Positions 19,580 through 29,340 of a stretch of DNA of 64,000 nt are shown here, in pieces. The translations under genes were made by a program, and so were the position numbers. This stretch comes from a bacterium (lineage in GTDB: Bacteria; Moduliflexota; Moduliflexia; Moduliflexales; JAUQPW01), in assembly GCA_030550175.1 (NCBI GenBank), contig JAUQPW010000013.1, positions 1-64,000 on the forward strand. The letters are read 5' to 3'. Below the pieces are notes generated by a model, which saw only the letters and a list, made by a program, of their open reading frames with translations, was not told the origin of the DNA and ran no database searches. Numbering within the stretch: the first letter of the stretch is position 1; every line of letters starts with the position of its first letter.

Positions 19580-19855
19580 ATGTTGCCGATGCAGGTAATC
19601 AGTGAGCAACTTAAAAATTTCATTGTAAAGCATTTTCCGTTAGCCCGGAATCGTAACATTCATACCGACGATCCATTATTGGAAAATGGGATTCTCGATT
19701 CGCTTGGAGTCCTGGATTTGGTTACTTATCTGGAAAAGGAATTCGGGATCAGTATATCCGATGAAGACCTTGTTCCGGAGAATTTCCAAACCATTGGGCA
19801 CATAGCAGCGTTTGTTCAAGGAAAAAGTAAAGCTAATTCGGGACAACTTCCATGA
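19580..19855 (+). CDS. acyl carrier protein-like protein
   Basis: ENGILDSLGVLDLVTYLEKEFGISISDEDL phosphopantetheine Ser motif; overlaps next ORF by 4 bp. Confidence 0.9.
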   Translation: MLPMQVISEQLKNFIVKHFPLARNRNIHTDDPLLENGILDSLGVLDLVTYLEKEFGISISDEDLVPENFQTIGHIAAFVQGKSKANSGQLP

Positions 19856-20898
19856 TCATCAAGACACGCTCCGTTAATTTTGATTCTGATAAGGAAATAC
19901 TTTTGGGCATTCTTGAGAGAAACCTGAAAGAGTTGCCCCACATACGTCGCTTTGACTGGCTTTATCGTAATAATCCTGCAGGGCATGCCTGGTCCTGGTT
20001 TGCTTATGAACATGAAACCAAAAAAATTGTAGGAGTCGCTTCGGTGTTTCCCCGTGCCCTTTGGATAGGAAGGGAGATGAAGCTCTGTGGTCAGGTGGGG
20101 GATTTTGCTATTGAGGCTACGCATCGGACTCTGGGACCGGCCCTTATGTTGCAACGTGCAACCTTTGAACCGGTCAATCGAGGAATCCTGGCGCTTTGTT
20201 ACGATTGTCCTCCCCATGATCAAGGAATGTCGACCTTTCGTCGATTAGGTATACCGGCCAATTGCCAGATGCAACGCTATGCCAGACTGTTAAAAACAGA
20301 TCGACAACTGGCAAAATATCTAAATTCAAGAAAATTATTGGTTCCTGTTGCAGTTTTGGGAAATCTTTTACTTGATCTCTGGACTCTTCGAAGGCATAGG
20401 GTGAAGGGTCTTGAAATTTCCTTCCATCCCCATCGTTTTGATGAGGAATTTTCACGACTCGATGAACAGGTTGGAGGAGGTGATGGGATACGCAGTCGAC
20501 GCAAGGCCGAAGATCTGAACTGGCGTTATAGAGAGGATCCCTTGCACCAATACTCGGTCATCACAGCCCGTCGAGGTGGTGAGCTACAGGCCTTCGTCGT
20601 TTTTTCCATATCGGATCAGGATGCTTATATCATTGACCTGTTTGGATTTGTTTCCCCTGAAGTGGGGCTCCAGCTTCTTGAGGCCGTTGTGGAGTACCTA
20701 AAAAAAGAATCCATCCAGGCGCTCTATGCCATTATCTCTCAGGAAAGCAGCTTGTTTCCGATTTTTCAAAAAGCCCATTTTTATTATCGCTCTAAAGCAG
20801 CAAACGTGGTTGCCTATGCACAGTCGAATAACTGGGTACAAACTTTGCTAAGTAAACAACCCAAATGGTCTTTTAATTATGTAGATATTTTAGCCTAA
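19852..20898 (+). CDS. GNAT-fold acyltransferase-like protein, paralogue of 18523-19563
   Basis: RRFDWLYRNNPAGHA...GDFAIEATHRTLGPALMLQRA, same architecture as the upstream paralogue. Confidence 0.7.
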   Translation: MIIKTRSVNFDSDKEILLGILERNLKELPHIRRFDWLYRNNPAGHAWSWFAYEHETKKIVGVASVFPRALWIGREMKLCGQVGDFAIEATHRTLGPALMLQRATFEPVNRGILALCYDCPPHDQGMSTFRRLGIPANCQMQRYARLLKTDRQLAKYLNSRKLLVPVAVLGNLLLDLWTLRRHRVKGLEISFHPHRFDEEFSRLDEQVGGGDGIRSRRKAEDLNWRYREDPLHQYSVITARRGGELQAFVVFSISDQDAYIIDLFGFVSPEVGLQLLEAVVEYLKKESIQALYAIISQESSLFPIFQKAHFYYRSKAANVVAYAQSNNWVQTLLSKQPKWSFNYVDILA

Positions 20899-20977
20899 AC
20901 CCCAGATTGCCTTCTACAACTTTTAATTTATTTATCAGTTTGCTTTGAAGGTGATAAGAACTACGGGAGGAATAAGT

Positions 20978-22549
20978 ATGGATTTTCTGATTCACCATAT
21001 GCCACGAACCAGTGCTCAACGCTTACCTGAAAAAGAAGCTTTAGTCCATGGAGATCAACGCTTAACTTACACAGAGGTCATGAAAAGGCTCGCAGGTCTG
21101 GCTTATGGCCTGCGAAATGCCGGTTTGCAGCGAGGGGATCGAATAGGTATTTATCTGGACCCCTCGGTACCTCAAGCCCTTTCTATCTTTGGTATTTCTT
21201 ATGCGGGTGGGGTCTTTGTTCCTATCAATTCCCTTCTGTTTCCCGATCAGGTAGCCCATATTGCCAAGGATTGTCAGATGAAAGGTCTTATTACCAGTCC
21301 GACTAAATTGAGCTCTCTATGTTCGGTTCTTAGAGAGATAAAATCTCTAGAATTCCTTGTAATAACCGGAGAGGGTGAGACTCCTGAGGTTCCTCTTCCC
21401 ATTTACCGTTTTGAGGAGTTTTGTCGGTTAACTCCCCCCCAGAACTGGCGTGAAGTCGGAATTGAAAAAGATCTGGTTGCCATTCTGTATACCTCCGGAT
21501 CGACGGGAAAACCCAAAGGGGTCATGTTGAACCATGCTCAGATTATGGCTGGAAGTTCCATCGTATCCACCTACCTCAAGATCACAGAAACCGATCGAAT
21601 TTTATGTGTTTTGCCTTTCAGTTTTGATGCCGGTCTTAACCAGATTATGACGGCGTTTCAGCAGGGAGGTACCGCTGTTTTGATAAATTTTACCTTTGCC
21701 CGAGAGGTTGTTCAGATGTTGCTGAAGGAACGGATCACAGGTCTGGCTGGTGTTCCTACGTTTTGGAGTCTGATGGTCCAGCCTAATTCCTCGCTGCAGA
21801 AACATCAATTCCCCCACCTGCGGTATATCACCAACACTGGAGGGGCCATGCCACAAAGTGTACTGGCCATACTCCGTCAGGCACTCCCAACGACCCAGAT
21901 CTTCTTGATGTACGGATTGACCGAGGCTTTTCGATCGACCTATCTTCCTCCTGAGGAATTGGACCGTCGTCCCACCTCCATGGGGAAAGCCATTCCTAAT
22001 ACCGAGATCCTGGTTATCAACGAGCAAGGACAGCTTTGTAAACCGGGGGAAGTAGGTGAATTGGTCCATCGCGGACCCACGGTGTCTATGGGTTATTGGG
22101 GGCAACCGGAACTTACCGCGAAAGTCTTACGGCCTCATCCTTTATTGCCTCCTGAGTTGGGTGATAGCGAGAAAGTCTGTTACTCCGGCGATCTTGTAAA
22201 GATGGATGAAGAAGGATTTCTTTATTTCGTAGGCCGTCGAGATACCATGATTAAATCCTCGGGATTCCGGATAAGCCCCACCGAAGTGGAAGAAGTGCTT
22301 TTCCAGAGCGGTAAACTCAGGGGAGCCGCTGTCATAGGAATTCCTGATGAGATTCTTGGACAATCTATTAAAGCCTTTGTGGTTCCTAAAGAGGGAGTAA
22401 CCTTAAACGTTGAGGAACTCCTGGCCTTTTGCGCGGAGAAAATGCCGCGCCATATGATACCCAAAACCGTGGAAATTCTCCCGGAATTGCCCAAGACCCC
22501 CAGCGGTAAAGTAGACTATCCGGCCCTGCGACGTCGTGAGGGGCTTTGA
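20978..22549 (+). CDS. AMP-forming acyl-CoA/acyl-ACP ligase, exosortase A-associated type
   Basis: LYTSGSTGKPKGVMLNH, YSGDLVKMDEEGFLYFVGRRD, PKTPSGKVDYPAL; start moved to ATG 20978 preceded by gggagg. Confidence 0.9.
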   Translation: MDFLIHHMPRTSAQRLPEKEALVHGDQRLTYTEVMKRLAGLAYGLRNAGLQRGDRIGIYLDPSVPQALSIFGISYAGGVFVPINSLLFPDQVAHIAKDCQMKGLITSPTKLSSLCSVLREIKSLEFLVITGEGETPEVPLPIYRFEEFCRLTPPQNWREVGIEKDLVAILYTSGSTGKPKGVMLNHAQIMAGSSIVSTYLKITETDRILCVLPFSFDAGLNQIMTAFQQGGTAVLINFTFAREVVQMLLKERITGLAGVPTFWSLMVQPNSSLQKHQFPHLRYITNTGGAMPQSVLAILRQALPTTQIFLMYGLTEAFRSTYLPPEELDRRPTSMGKAIPNTEILVINEQGQLCKPGEVGELVHRGPTVSMGYWGQPELTAKVLRPHPLLPPELGDSEKVCYSGDLVKMDEEGFLYFVGRRDTMIKSSGFRISPTEVEEVLFQSGKLRGAAVIGIPDEILGQSIKAFVVPKEGVTLNVEELLAFCAEKMPRHMIPKTVEILPELPKTPSGKVDYPALRRREGL

Positions 22550-22576
22550 TTTTTGAATGAATCTAGCGGGTAAGTT

Positions 22577-23881
22577 ATGGATTCTGTGATGACCCTGATC
22601 AATAAATATTTCCGTTCATCCAACGGAGAACTCCAGATAGGAGGCGTATCCATCGGTGCCATTACGGCAAGCCATGGAACCCCTCTGTTTGTTTACGACG
22701 GTCACGTGTTGGATCGAAAATGGGAACTTCTGCGAAGTACCTTTCCTCCAGAATTTGCCATCAGCTATTCCGTGAAGGCTAATCCCAACCGTGCCATTCT
22801 CAAGCATTTTCTGGCCAAAGGGTGTGGCCTTGAAATAGCCTCCGGGGGGGAATTTTACCAGGCCCTGGGTGCCGGATGTCCGCCGGAGAAAGTACTATTT
22901 GCCGGACCTGGTAAAACAGAAGCCGAGTTAGAGCTGGTTTTAGCTCGGGGGATCGGAGAAATTCATGCAGAATCACTTCTAGAAATCGAGCGGATAGGGG
23001 TGATCAGTCGTCGATTGGGTGTACAGGCCAAGGTAGCAATCCGCGTTAACCCCGGTGGAGAAGCCCAAGGTGGGGCCATGCGTATGGGAGGAAAACCGGC
23101 CCCTTTTGGGGTTGATGAGGAAAGTCTCCTGGTAGTGTTAGAGAAACTCTTATCGATTCCTTCCCTGGAATTTCGAGGTATTCACCTCTTTACTGGAACT
23201 CAGATCCTGGACCCTATGACTTTAATACGCCAGTATCGCAAAGGGCTGGAAATCGCCAGACGGGTGGCCGGGTATCTGAAACAACCTCCACACACGCTGG
23301 ATTTTGGCGGGGGTCTGGGTATTCCCTACTTTGCCAACGAGCGGGAGCTTGACATGGAGAAGTTACGTGAAGAATTGGGGGTCTTGATGGCCGAGATTAA
23401 AGGAGAGGAACTTTTTACCGGAACCCAGTTTATTATAGAACCCGGTCGTTATCTGGTTGGAGAGGCAGGCATTTATATCACCCGGGTCAATGATATTAAG
23501 GTCTCGCGGGGTAAAAAATTTCTCATTGTGGATGGAGGGATGAATCATCATTTAGCCGCGTCGGGAAATCTGGGTCAAACCATTAAACGGAATTTTCCGG
23601 TTGCCATTTTGAATAAGCTCAACGAAAAGGCCCTTGAGACTGTAGAGGTAGTCGGTCCGCTCTGTACCCCTCTGGATATCCTTGCCAGAGAGGTACCGCT
23701 CCCCTCCGCAGAGGTTGGAGACCTGGTAGGGATTTTTCAATCGGGAGCTTATGCCAGGACGGCCAGTCCCTTGGGTTTTTTGAGTCATCCTACCCCTGCG
23801 GAGGTTTTGGTCCAGAATGGAGAAGTTCGATTGATCCGTCGTCGGGGGACCTACGAGGACCTTTCCCATGATATACCCTAA
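22577..23881 (+). CDS. PLP-dependent (Orn/Lys/DAP-type) decarboxylase, exosortase A-associated type
   Basis: ISYSVKANPNRAILKH PLP-Lys motif, LDFGGGLGIPY, EPGRYLVGEAG. Confidence 0.9.
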   Translation: MDSVMTLINKYFRSSNGELQIGGVSIGAITASHGTPLFVYDGHVLDRKWELLRSTFPPEFAISYSVKANPNRAILKHFLAKGCGLEIASGGEFYQALGAGCPPEKVLFAGPGKTEAELELVLARGIGEIHAESLLEIERIGVISRRLGVQAKVAIRVNPGGEAQGGAMRMGGKPAPFGVDEESLLVVLEKLLSIPSLEFRGIHLFTGTQILDPMTLIRQYRKGLEIARRVAGYLKQPPHTLDFGGGLGIPYFANERELDMEKLREELGVLMAEIKGEELFTGTQFIIEPGRYLVGEAGIYITRVNDIKVSRGKKFLIVDGGMNHHLAASGNLGQTIKRNFPVAILNKLNEKALETVEVVGPLCTPLDILAREVPLPSAEVGDLVGIFQSGAYARTASPLGFLSHPTPAEVLVQNGEVRLIRRRGTYEDLSHDIP

Positions 23882-25115
23882 GAAAATCTTGATGATTACT
23901 TATCAATATCCACCTTTTCACGGAAGTAGTGGAGTCCAACGTACTCTTAAATTTTGTCGTTATCTTCCTGAGTATGGCTGGCAGCCTATAGTCCTGACCG
24001 CTCATCCGAGGGCGTATCCTCAGGTTAGGCATGATCAACTTCAGGAGATCCCCAACCAGGTCGTGGTGAAAAGGGCTTTTGCTTTGGATGCCTCCCGGCA
24101 TTTAGCGATACACGGCTCTTACCTCCGGTGGTTGGCGCTGCCGGATCGGTGGGTTAGCTGGTGGTTGGGTGCAGTGCCTGTGGGATTGGGTTTAATTTAT
24201 AAATATCAGCCCAGGGTGATTTGGTCAACTTTTCCCATAACTACGGCCCTTCTCATTGGATGGACTTTACATCGTTTAACAGGGATTCCTTGGATTGCCG
24301 ACTTTAGAGATCCTATGACGGAAGATAATTATCCACCGGACTTTGCCACCTGGCGGGTCTATCGTTGGATTGAGCGTCATACTGTAAAACATTGTGCCCG
24401 GGCAGTATTTACCACGCCCGGAACCCTGCGCATGTATGTCGAACGTTATCCCGAAATCCCCCAGGATCGCTGGACAATTATCGCCAATGGGTATGATGAG
24501 GAGAATTTTATAGCGGCAGAAAAGCTCGTTGCCGATCAGCCCTCCTCGAATCATGGCATAACCCTTGTGCATAGTGGATTATTGTATCCATGGGAGCGGG
24601 ATCCAAGTGCTTTTTTTGCGGCCCTGGCTGAGTTACGCCAGGCCAGTAAGATTTCTTCTTCAAACCTGAGGATTATCCTTCGTGCCAGTGGCTATGAAGA
24701 CTATTACCGTCAGAGTCTTCGCAAAATGGGCATCGAAGACCTTGTTTTTCTTGAACCTCCCCTTTCCTATCAAGACGCTTTGGCAGAAATGTTGGGGGCT
24801 GATGGTTTATTGATTTTTCAAGCTTCGAATTGTAATCACCAGATACCGGCAAAAATTTATGAATATCTGCGGGCGCGGCGTCCTATATTTGCCCTGACAG
24901 ATCCGAAAGGAGATACAGCTAACTTACTAAAGACTTTAGGAATTGATACCATAGTTCCCTTAGATTCAAAGGAACAGATTGTGCAGAGATTCCCTAGTTT
25001 TCTGGCTCAAGTAAATAAAGGTAAAGCTCCAATTGCTAGTGCTATAGACATCGCCCATCTTTCCAGAAAGGCCAGGACCCGGGAATTGGTTGAATTGTTA
25101 AATTCATTACTTTAA
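23868..25115 (+). CDS. glycosyltransferase family 4-like
   Basis: YQYPPFHGSSGVQRTLKFCRYLPEYGW; GT-B signature; overlaps upstream ORF by 14 bp. Confidence 0.82.
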   Translation: MIYPKKILMITYQYPPFHGSSGVQRTLKFCRYLPEYGWQPIVLTAHPRAYPQVRHDQLQEIPNQVVVKRAFALDASRHLAIHGSYLRWLALPDRWVSWWLGAVPVGLGLIYKYQPRVIWSTFPITTALLIGWTLHRLTGIPWIADFRDPMTEDNYPPDFATWRVYRWIERHTVKHCARAVFTTPGTLRMYVERYPEIPQDRWTIIANGYDEENFIAAEKLVADQPSSNHGITLVHSGLLYPWERDPSAFFAALAELRQASKISSSNLRIILRASGYEDYYRQSLRKMGIEDLVFLEPPLSYQDALAEMLGADGLLIFQASNCNHQIPAKIYEYLRARRPIFALTDPKGDTANLLKTLGIDTIVPLDSKEQIVQRFPSFLAQVNKGKAPIASAIDIAHLSRKARTRELVELLNSLL

Positions 25116-25167
25116 GTAATTATAAAAAAGTAATCCGGTCAGAAAAATTTTTAGGAGGAAAACATCC

Positions 25168-26493
25168 GTGATCAGCATCCGTGATACATTGGTTCTAGGT
25201 ACTATTTTTGGGAGTCTTCCTTTTTGTTTCTTCAGACCTTACATAGGAGTACTTGTCTGGTCCTGGATTGCTTACATGAATCCCCACAGGCTTACCTGGG
25301 GTGCCCGATACTATCCGGTGGCTCAATACGTAGCTTTGGCTACCTTAGCTGGCTTTATTCTCTTTCCTAAGGATCGAAACAAACTTCCCCTGGAAAGAGA
25401 AACCATTCTGCTACTGCTCCTGGCATTTGTGTATACCTTTACAACCTTTTTTGCCCTTGTACCCAAGGATGCATGGGAAGAGTGGGATCGAACGGCTAAA
25501 ATCTTACTAATTACCTTTGTTACTCTCATGCTTTGCCAGGATAAGAAGAGATTACGCGGTCTGTTATTGATGATAGCCTTTTCCCTTGGTTTTTATGGTT
25601 TCAAGGGTGGAATTTTTAGTATCCTGACGGGAGGTGCTTATAAAATCTGGGGCCCTGAGGATTCCTTTATAGGTGGAAATAACGAAATTGGTTTAGCCTT
25701 GTTGATGATGCTTCCGATCTTTTTTTATCTGGCCAAAGAAGAGCAGAACCCAAAGATAAAATGGCTTTTGCAAGCTACGTTCTTTTTATCTATTCTTTCC
25801 ATTATTTTTACTTATTCCCGAGGTTCCTTCTTAGGACTCATAGCTTTGACGATTATGTTTATTCCAAAGTTGAAAAGAAAGTTCCTGGCAACGACGGCTT
25901 TGATCATTGTGGTCATACTGGCGATTCCATATTTACCCGCAGAGTGGATTGAGAGAATGTATACCATCAAAGATTATCAAGAAGATAGTTCGGCTATGGG
26001 TCGTATTAATGCCTGGTATTTTGCCATTAATCTTGCTTTGGCTAGGCCCTTAGTCGGAGGAGGATTTGAGGCTTTTGATCGGAATCTTTTTCTAATTTAT
26101 GCACCGGAACCCTATAATTTTCATGATTCTCATAGTATCTATTTTGAAGTGTTAGGGGAGCATGGTTTTCCCGGATTGATATTGTTCCTTTCCCTTCTCC
26201 TATGCTGCCATCTGACCCTTATAAAGTTGAAAAGGACCTTCAAACACATTCCCTCCGGTCAGTGGATATGTAATTATTCCAACATGCTGCAATTAAGTTT
26301 GGTCGGTTATATGGTGAATGGGGCTTTTTTAGGTCTTGCCTATTTTGATCTCTATTATCATCTGGTTGCGGTGATTATTATTCTCAAGGTTCTGGCCCGA
26401 AAAGAATATGAGCTTTGGAGGAAGGAAAAGAAATCCCTACTCCAGGAGCCGGTTACCCTTCGGCCTTTTGAAGTGACCCCGAAAACTTATTAG
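25168..26493 (+). CDS. O-antigen ligase/polymerase-like, exosortase A-associated O-glycosylation ligase type
   Basis: multi-TM protein, HDSHSIYFEVLGEHGFPGL Wzy/WaaL motif; N-terminal IGVLVWSWIAYMNPHRLTWG. Confidence 0.88.
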   Translation: MISIRDTLVLGTIFGSLPFCFFRPYIGVLVWSWIAYMNPHRLTWGARYYPVAQYVALATLAGFILFPKDRNKLPLERETILLLLLAFVYTFTTFFALVPKDAWEEWDRTAKILLITFVTLMLCQDKKRLRGLLLMIAFSLGFYGFKGGIFSILTGGAYKIWGPEDSFIGGNNEIGLALLMMLPIFFYLAKEEQNPKIKWLLQATFFLSILSIIFTYSRGSFLGLIALTIMFIPKLKRKFLATTALIIVVILAIPYLPAEWIERMYTIKDYQEDSSAMGRINAWYFAINLALARPLVGGGFEAFDRNLFLIYAPEPYNFHDSHSIYFEVLGEHGFPGLILFLSLLLCCHLTLIKLKRTFKHIPSGQWICNYSNMLQLSLVGYMVNGAFLGLAYFDLYYHLVAVIIILKVLARKEYELWRKEKKSLLQEPVTLRPFEVTPKTY

Positions 26494-26527
26494 ATACCCC
26501 CTAACGGGAGAGATGGAAGGACAAGGT

Positions 26528-27661
26528 ATGAAACCTATCAAAATCATGCACGTCGTACACGCCCTGGGTATTGGAGGGTTAGAAAATGGTGTGGTGAACC
26601 TGATCAACCATACCGATCCAGACAGATTCAGGCACAGTATTTGTTGTATTTCTCGATCAGGACAGAATGCTGAGAATTTGACGGGAAAAAATGTAGAAAT
26701 CTTTGAAATGAAAAAGGGAGAAGCCAGGGATCTATCCCTTCCGATAAAATTAGCCCACTTGTTTATGAAAGCAAAGGTGGACATTGTCCATACCCGAAAC
26801 TGGGGAGCCATTGATGGAATTATCGGAGCGAGATTAGCCGGAATTCCCGTTGCCATACATGGAGAACATGGAAGAGAAATAGCTGACCCCCAGGGTCAGA
26901 ATAAGAGAAGAAATCTTATCCGAAAGGGGTTGTCTTATTTTATAGATAGCTATATTACCGTTTCCAAAGAGTTAGGAGAGTGGCTGATAACCCAAGTTGG
27001 GATCGACAAGAAAAAGGTCCACATCATCTGTAATGGAGTCGACACGACCAGGTTTAATCCTGACAATAAAGATCTCATTCGAAAAAAGTATCACTATACG
27101 GATCAAGATATTGTAATTGGAACGGTGGGGAGATTGGATCCAGTCAAAGATCAGCAACTCCTTATTAAGGCCTTTGCCCAGCTTAATCTGGTTCACCACA
27201 GACTGATCTTACTCATTATCGGCGATGGTCCATCCTGGAAGAACCTGGAAAAACTGGCCAGCGATTTAGGAGTTCGAACGAAGATCCACTTTCTGGGAGC
27301 CAGAACAGATGTGCCTGAATTACTTAAGCTTCTGGATATTTTTGTTCTTCCCTCTATTGCAGAAGGGATTTCTAATACCCTACTGGAGGCAATGGCTACG
27401 GGACTTCCCGTCATTGCAACCCGTGTGGGTGGGAATCCTGAACTTGTAGTAGATAACGAAACAGGATATCTTATTCCAAAGGAAGACCTGGGGGCTCTGG
27501 TAAAATCGCTGGACCATTACATCTTAAATAAGCATCTCAGAAACCAACACGGAACTACCGGTCGGGAAAGGGTAGTCAGGGAATTTAGTTTAGATAAAAT
27601 GGTTGCCCGTTATGAGGCTCTTTATACGGATTTGATAACTCAAAAGGGAGGAGGATTTTAA
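26528..27661 (+). CDS. sugar transferase, PEP-CTERM/EpsH1-associated type (GT4)
   Basis: IKIMHVVHALGIGGLENGVVNLINH, VGRLDPVKDQ, EGISNTLLEAMA; likely start at second Met. Confidence 0.88.
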   Translation: MKPIKIMHVVHALGIGGLENGVVNLINHTDPDRFRHSICCISRSGQNAENLTGKNVEIFEMKKGEARDLSLPIKLAHLFMKAKVDIVHTRNWGAIDGIIGARLAGIPVAIHGEHGREIADPQGQNKRRNLIRKGLSYFIDSYITVSKELGEWLITQVGIDKKKVHIICNGVDTTRFNPDNKDLIRKKYHYTDQDIVIGTVGRLDPVKDQQLLIKAFAQLNLVHHRLILLIIGDGPSWKNLEKLASDLGVRTKIHFLGARTDVPELLKLLDIFVLPSIAEGISNTLLEAMATGLPVIATRVGGNPELVVDNETGYLIPKEDLGALVKSLDHYILNKHLRNQHGTTGRERVVREFSLDKMVARYEALYTDLITQKGGGF

Positions 27662-28372
27662 ATGCCACAGACATCGGAAAGAATTAAACGGGAGACTGGT
27701 TCGACCAGACTTCCAGCCAGTATGCGGGCTGAAGAGTATGCCCGGTTGAAGGAATTGCTACTTCAATTACGGCCAGAAGCTACCCTTGAAATTGGCATGG
27801 CAAATGGGGAGAGTTCTTTGATAATTTGTGAAGTCTTAAATCAATTGGGTAAGGGGAAACATATGGCTATCGACCCCTTTGAGTCCTCTCCAGATGGTTG
27901 GGCAGGTCGGGGGGTTGAAAAGATCCGGCAAGCCGGGCTCTCCCACTGTTTTGAGCTTCTTGAAGAGTTTGATTATCTGGTTTTGCCACGCCTTGTTGCA
28001 GAACGAAAATTCTTCGACTTTATCCTCATAGATGGCTGGCATTCCTTTGACTATACCTTTATCGACATTTTTTATGCAGATCTTTTATTAAAACCGGGTG
28101 GGGTCCTGGCCATCCATGATACAGGTTGGCCTGCTGTTTATAAGGCCTGTCGGTTCTTGGAAACCCATAAACGTTATGACCGAATTTCTCCTCCCATAGC
28201 TGTTATTATTCCATCCCTTGTGGGAAGAATCTTCCGACGACTGGGACAGATTCTGAGAGGACCCAAAGCCTTTATGGAGGCTCGTCGGCGTCGCATAGAA
28301 TGGTACAGTCTGGGAGCATATCAGAAACGGGAGAATTATCAGGTTCCCAACGATTTCTTTGTGGAATTTTGA
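27662..28372 (+). CDS. class I SAM methyltransferase
   Basis: TLEIGMANGESSLIICEVL, FDFILIDGWHSFDYTFIDIFYAD. Confidence 0.8.
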   Translation: MPQTSERIKRETGSTRLPASMRAEEYARLKELLLQLRPEATLEIGMANGESSLIICEVLNQLGKGKHMAIDPFESSPDGWAGRGVEKIRQAGLSHCFELLEEFDYLVLPRLVAERKFFDFILIDGWHSFDYTFIDIFYADLLLKPGGVLAIHDTGWPAVYKACRFLETHKRYDRISPPIAVIIPSLVGRIFRRLGQILRGPKAFMEARRRRIEWYSLGAYQKRENYQVPNDFFVEF

Positions 28373-28392
28373 GAAAACAGGGGGATAAAAAA

Positions 28393-29304
28393 ATGTTCTA
28401 TAAATTTCAACAGAAAGCCAGAAAATGGAGATTTGACCTGTCCTGCGGAGATATTCTGTCAACGGATCCAATACCTGTAAAAGGTCATCAATTAAAAATT
28501 CTGAGTATGATTTGCCATCCCGATTTGATTATGTATCTGATCGCTATAAAATCCTTATACTCTTACCTGAGAGAAGGACAGATCGTTATTCTAAATGATG
28601 GTACCCTAACCCCCAAGGATATAGAGTTGTTGAATATTCACCTGTCTAAACCTCAAATAGTGAACATTCACGATATAAAATCCGATAAATGCCCTAAAGG
28701 AGGTTGTTGGGAAAGACTTTTATTTATTTCAGATTGTGTTAAAGAAAGTTATGTCATTCAACTGGATTCTGATACGATCACTTTTAATGAGATTCCAGAG
28801 ATTATCTACAGCGTCAGGGAAAATCGATCCTTTACTTTAGGTACCTATATGGGACAGCAAATTGTATCCATGGAAGATATCTGTAAACAGATGAAAGCTT
28901 TTGAGGATAATCATGTCCAGATACTGGCAGAAAAAAACTTTGATAAGCTTCCTGATTTTAATCAATTAAAGTATGTAAGAGGCTGTGCAGGCTTTGCCGG
29001 ATTCGCTAAAGGATCTTTCTCTAGATCAAACATAGAAGAATTTTCTGAAGAAATGGAGAATATTATCGGTAAAGTATGGTTAAGTTGGGGAAGTGAGCAA
29101 GTTGCATCCAATTTTATTATTTCTAATTCGCCATCAGCCTGGGTTTTACCTCAACCCAAGTATTCTAACTTTACCCCTGAAATCCCTTACGAAAAAAGCT
29201 CTTTTCTCCATTTCTTAGGAACTTATCGCTTCAAAAAGGGTATATATACCAGGCTGGCCAGAAATATGGTGAAAAGATTAAATTCGATAAAACCTATTTC
29301 TTAA
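28393..29304 (+). CDS. putative nucleotide-sugar glycosyltransferase-like protein
   Basis: QLDSDTITF DxD-like motif; track start 28300 overlaps the upstream gene, ATG 28393 preferred. Confidence 0.55.
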   Translation: MFYKFQQKARKWRFDLSCGDILSTDPIPVKGHQLKILSMICHPDLIMYLIAIKSLYSYLREGQIVILNDGTLTPKDIELLNIHLSKPQIVNIHDIKSDKCPKGGCWERLLFISDCVKESYVIQLDSDTITFNEIPEIIYSVRENRSFTLGTYMGQQIVSMEDICKQMKAFEDNHVQILAEKNFDKLPDFNQLKYVRGCAGFAGFAKGSFSRSNIEEFSEEMENIIGKVWLSWGSEQVASNFIISNSPSAWVLPQPKYSNFTPEIPYEKSSFLHFLGTYRFKKGIYTRLARNMVKRLNSIKPIS

Positions 29305-29340
29305 ATAATCAGCTTCGTCCGGATTGATATCTTTATCGTT

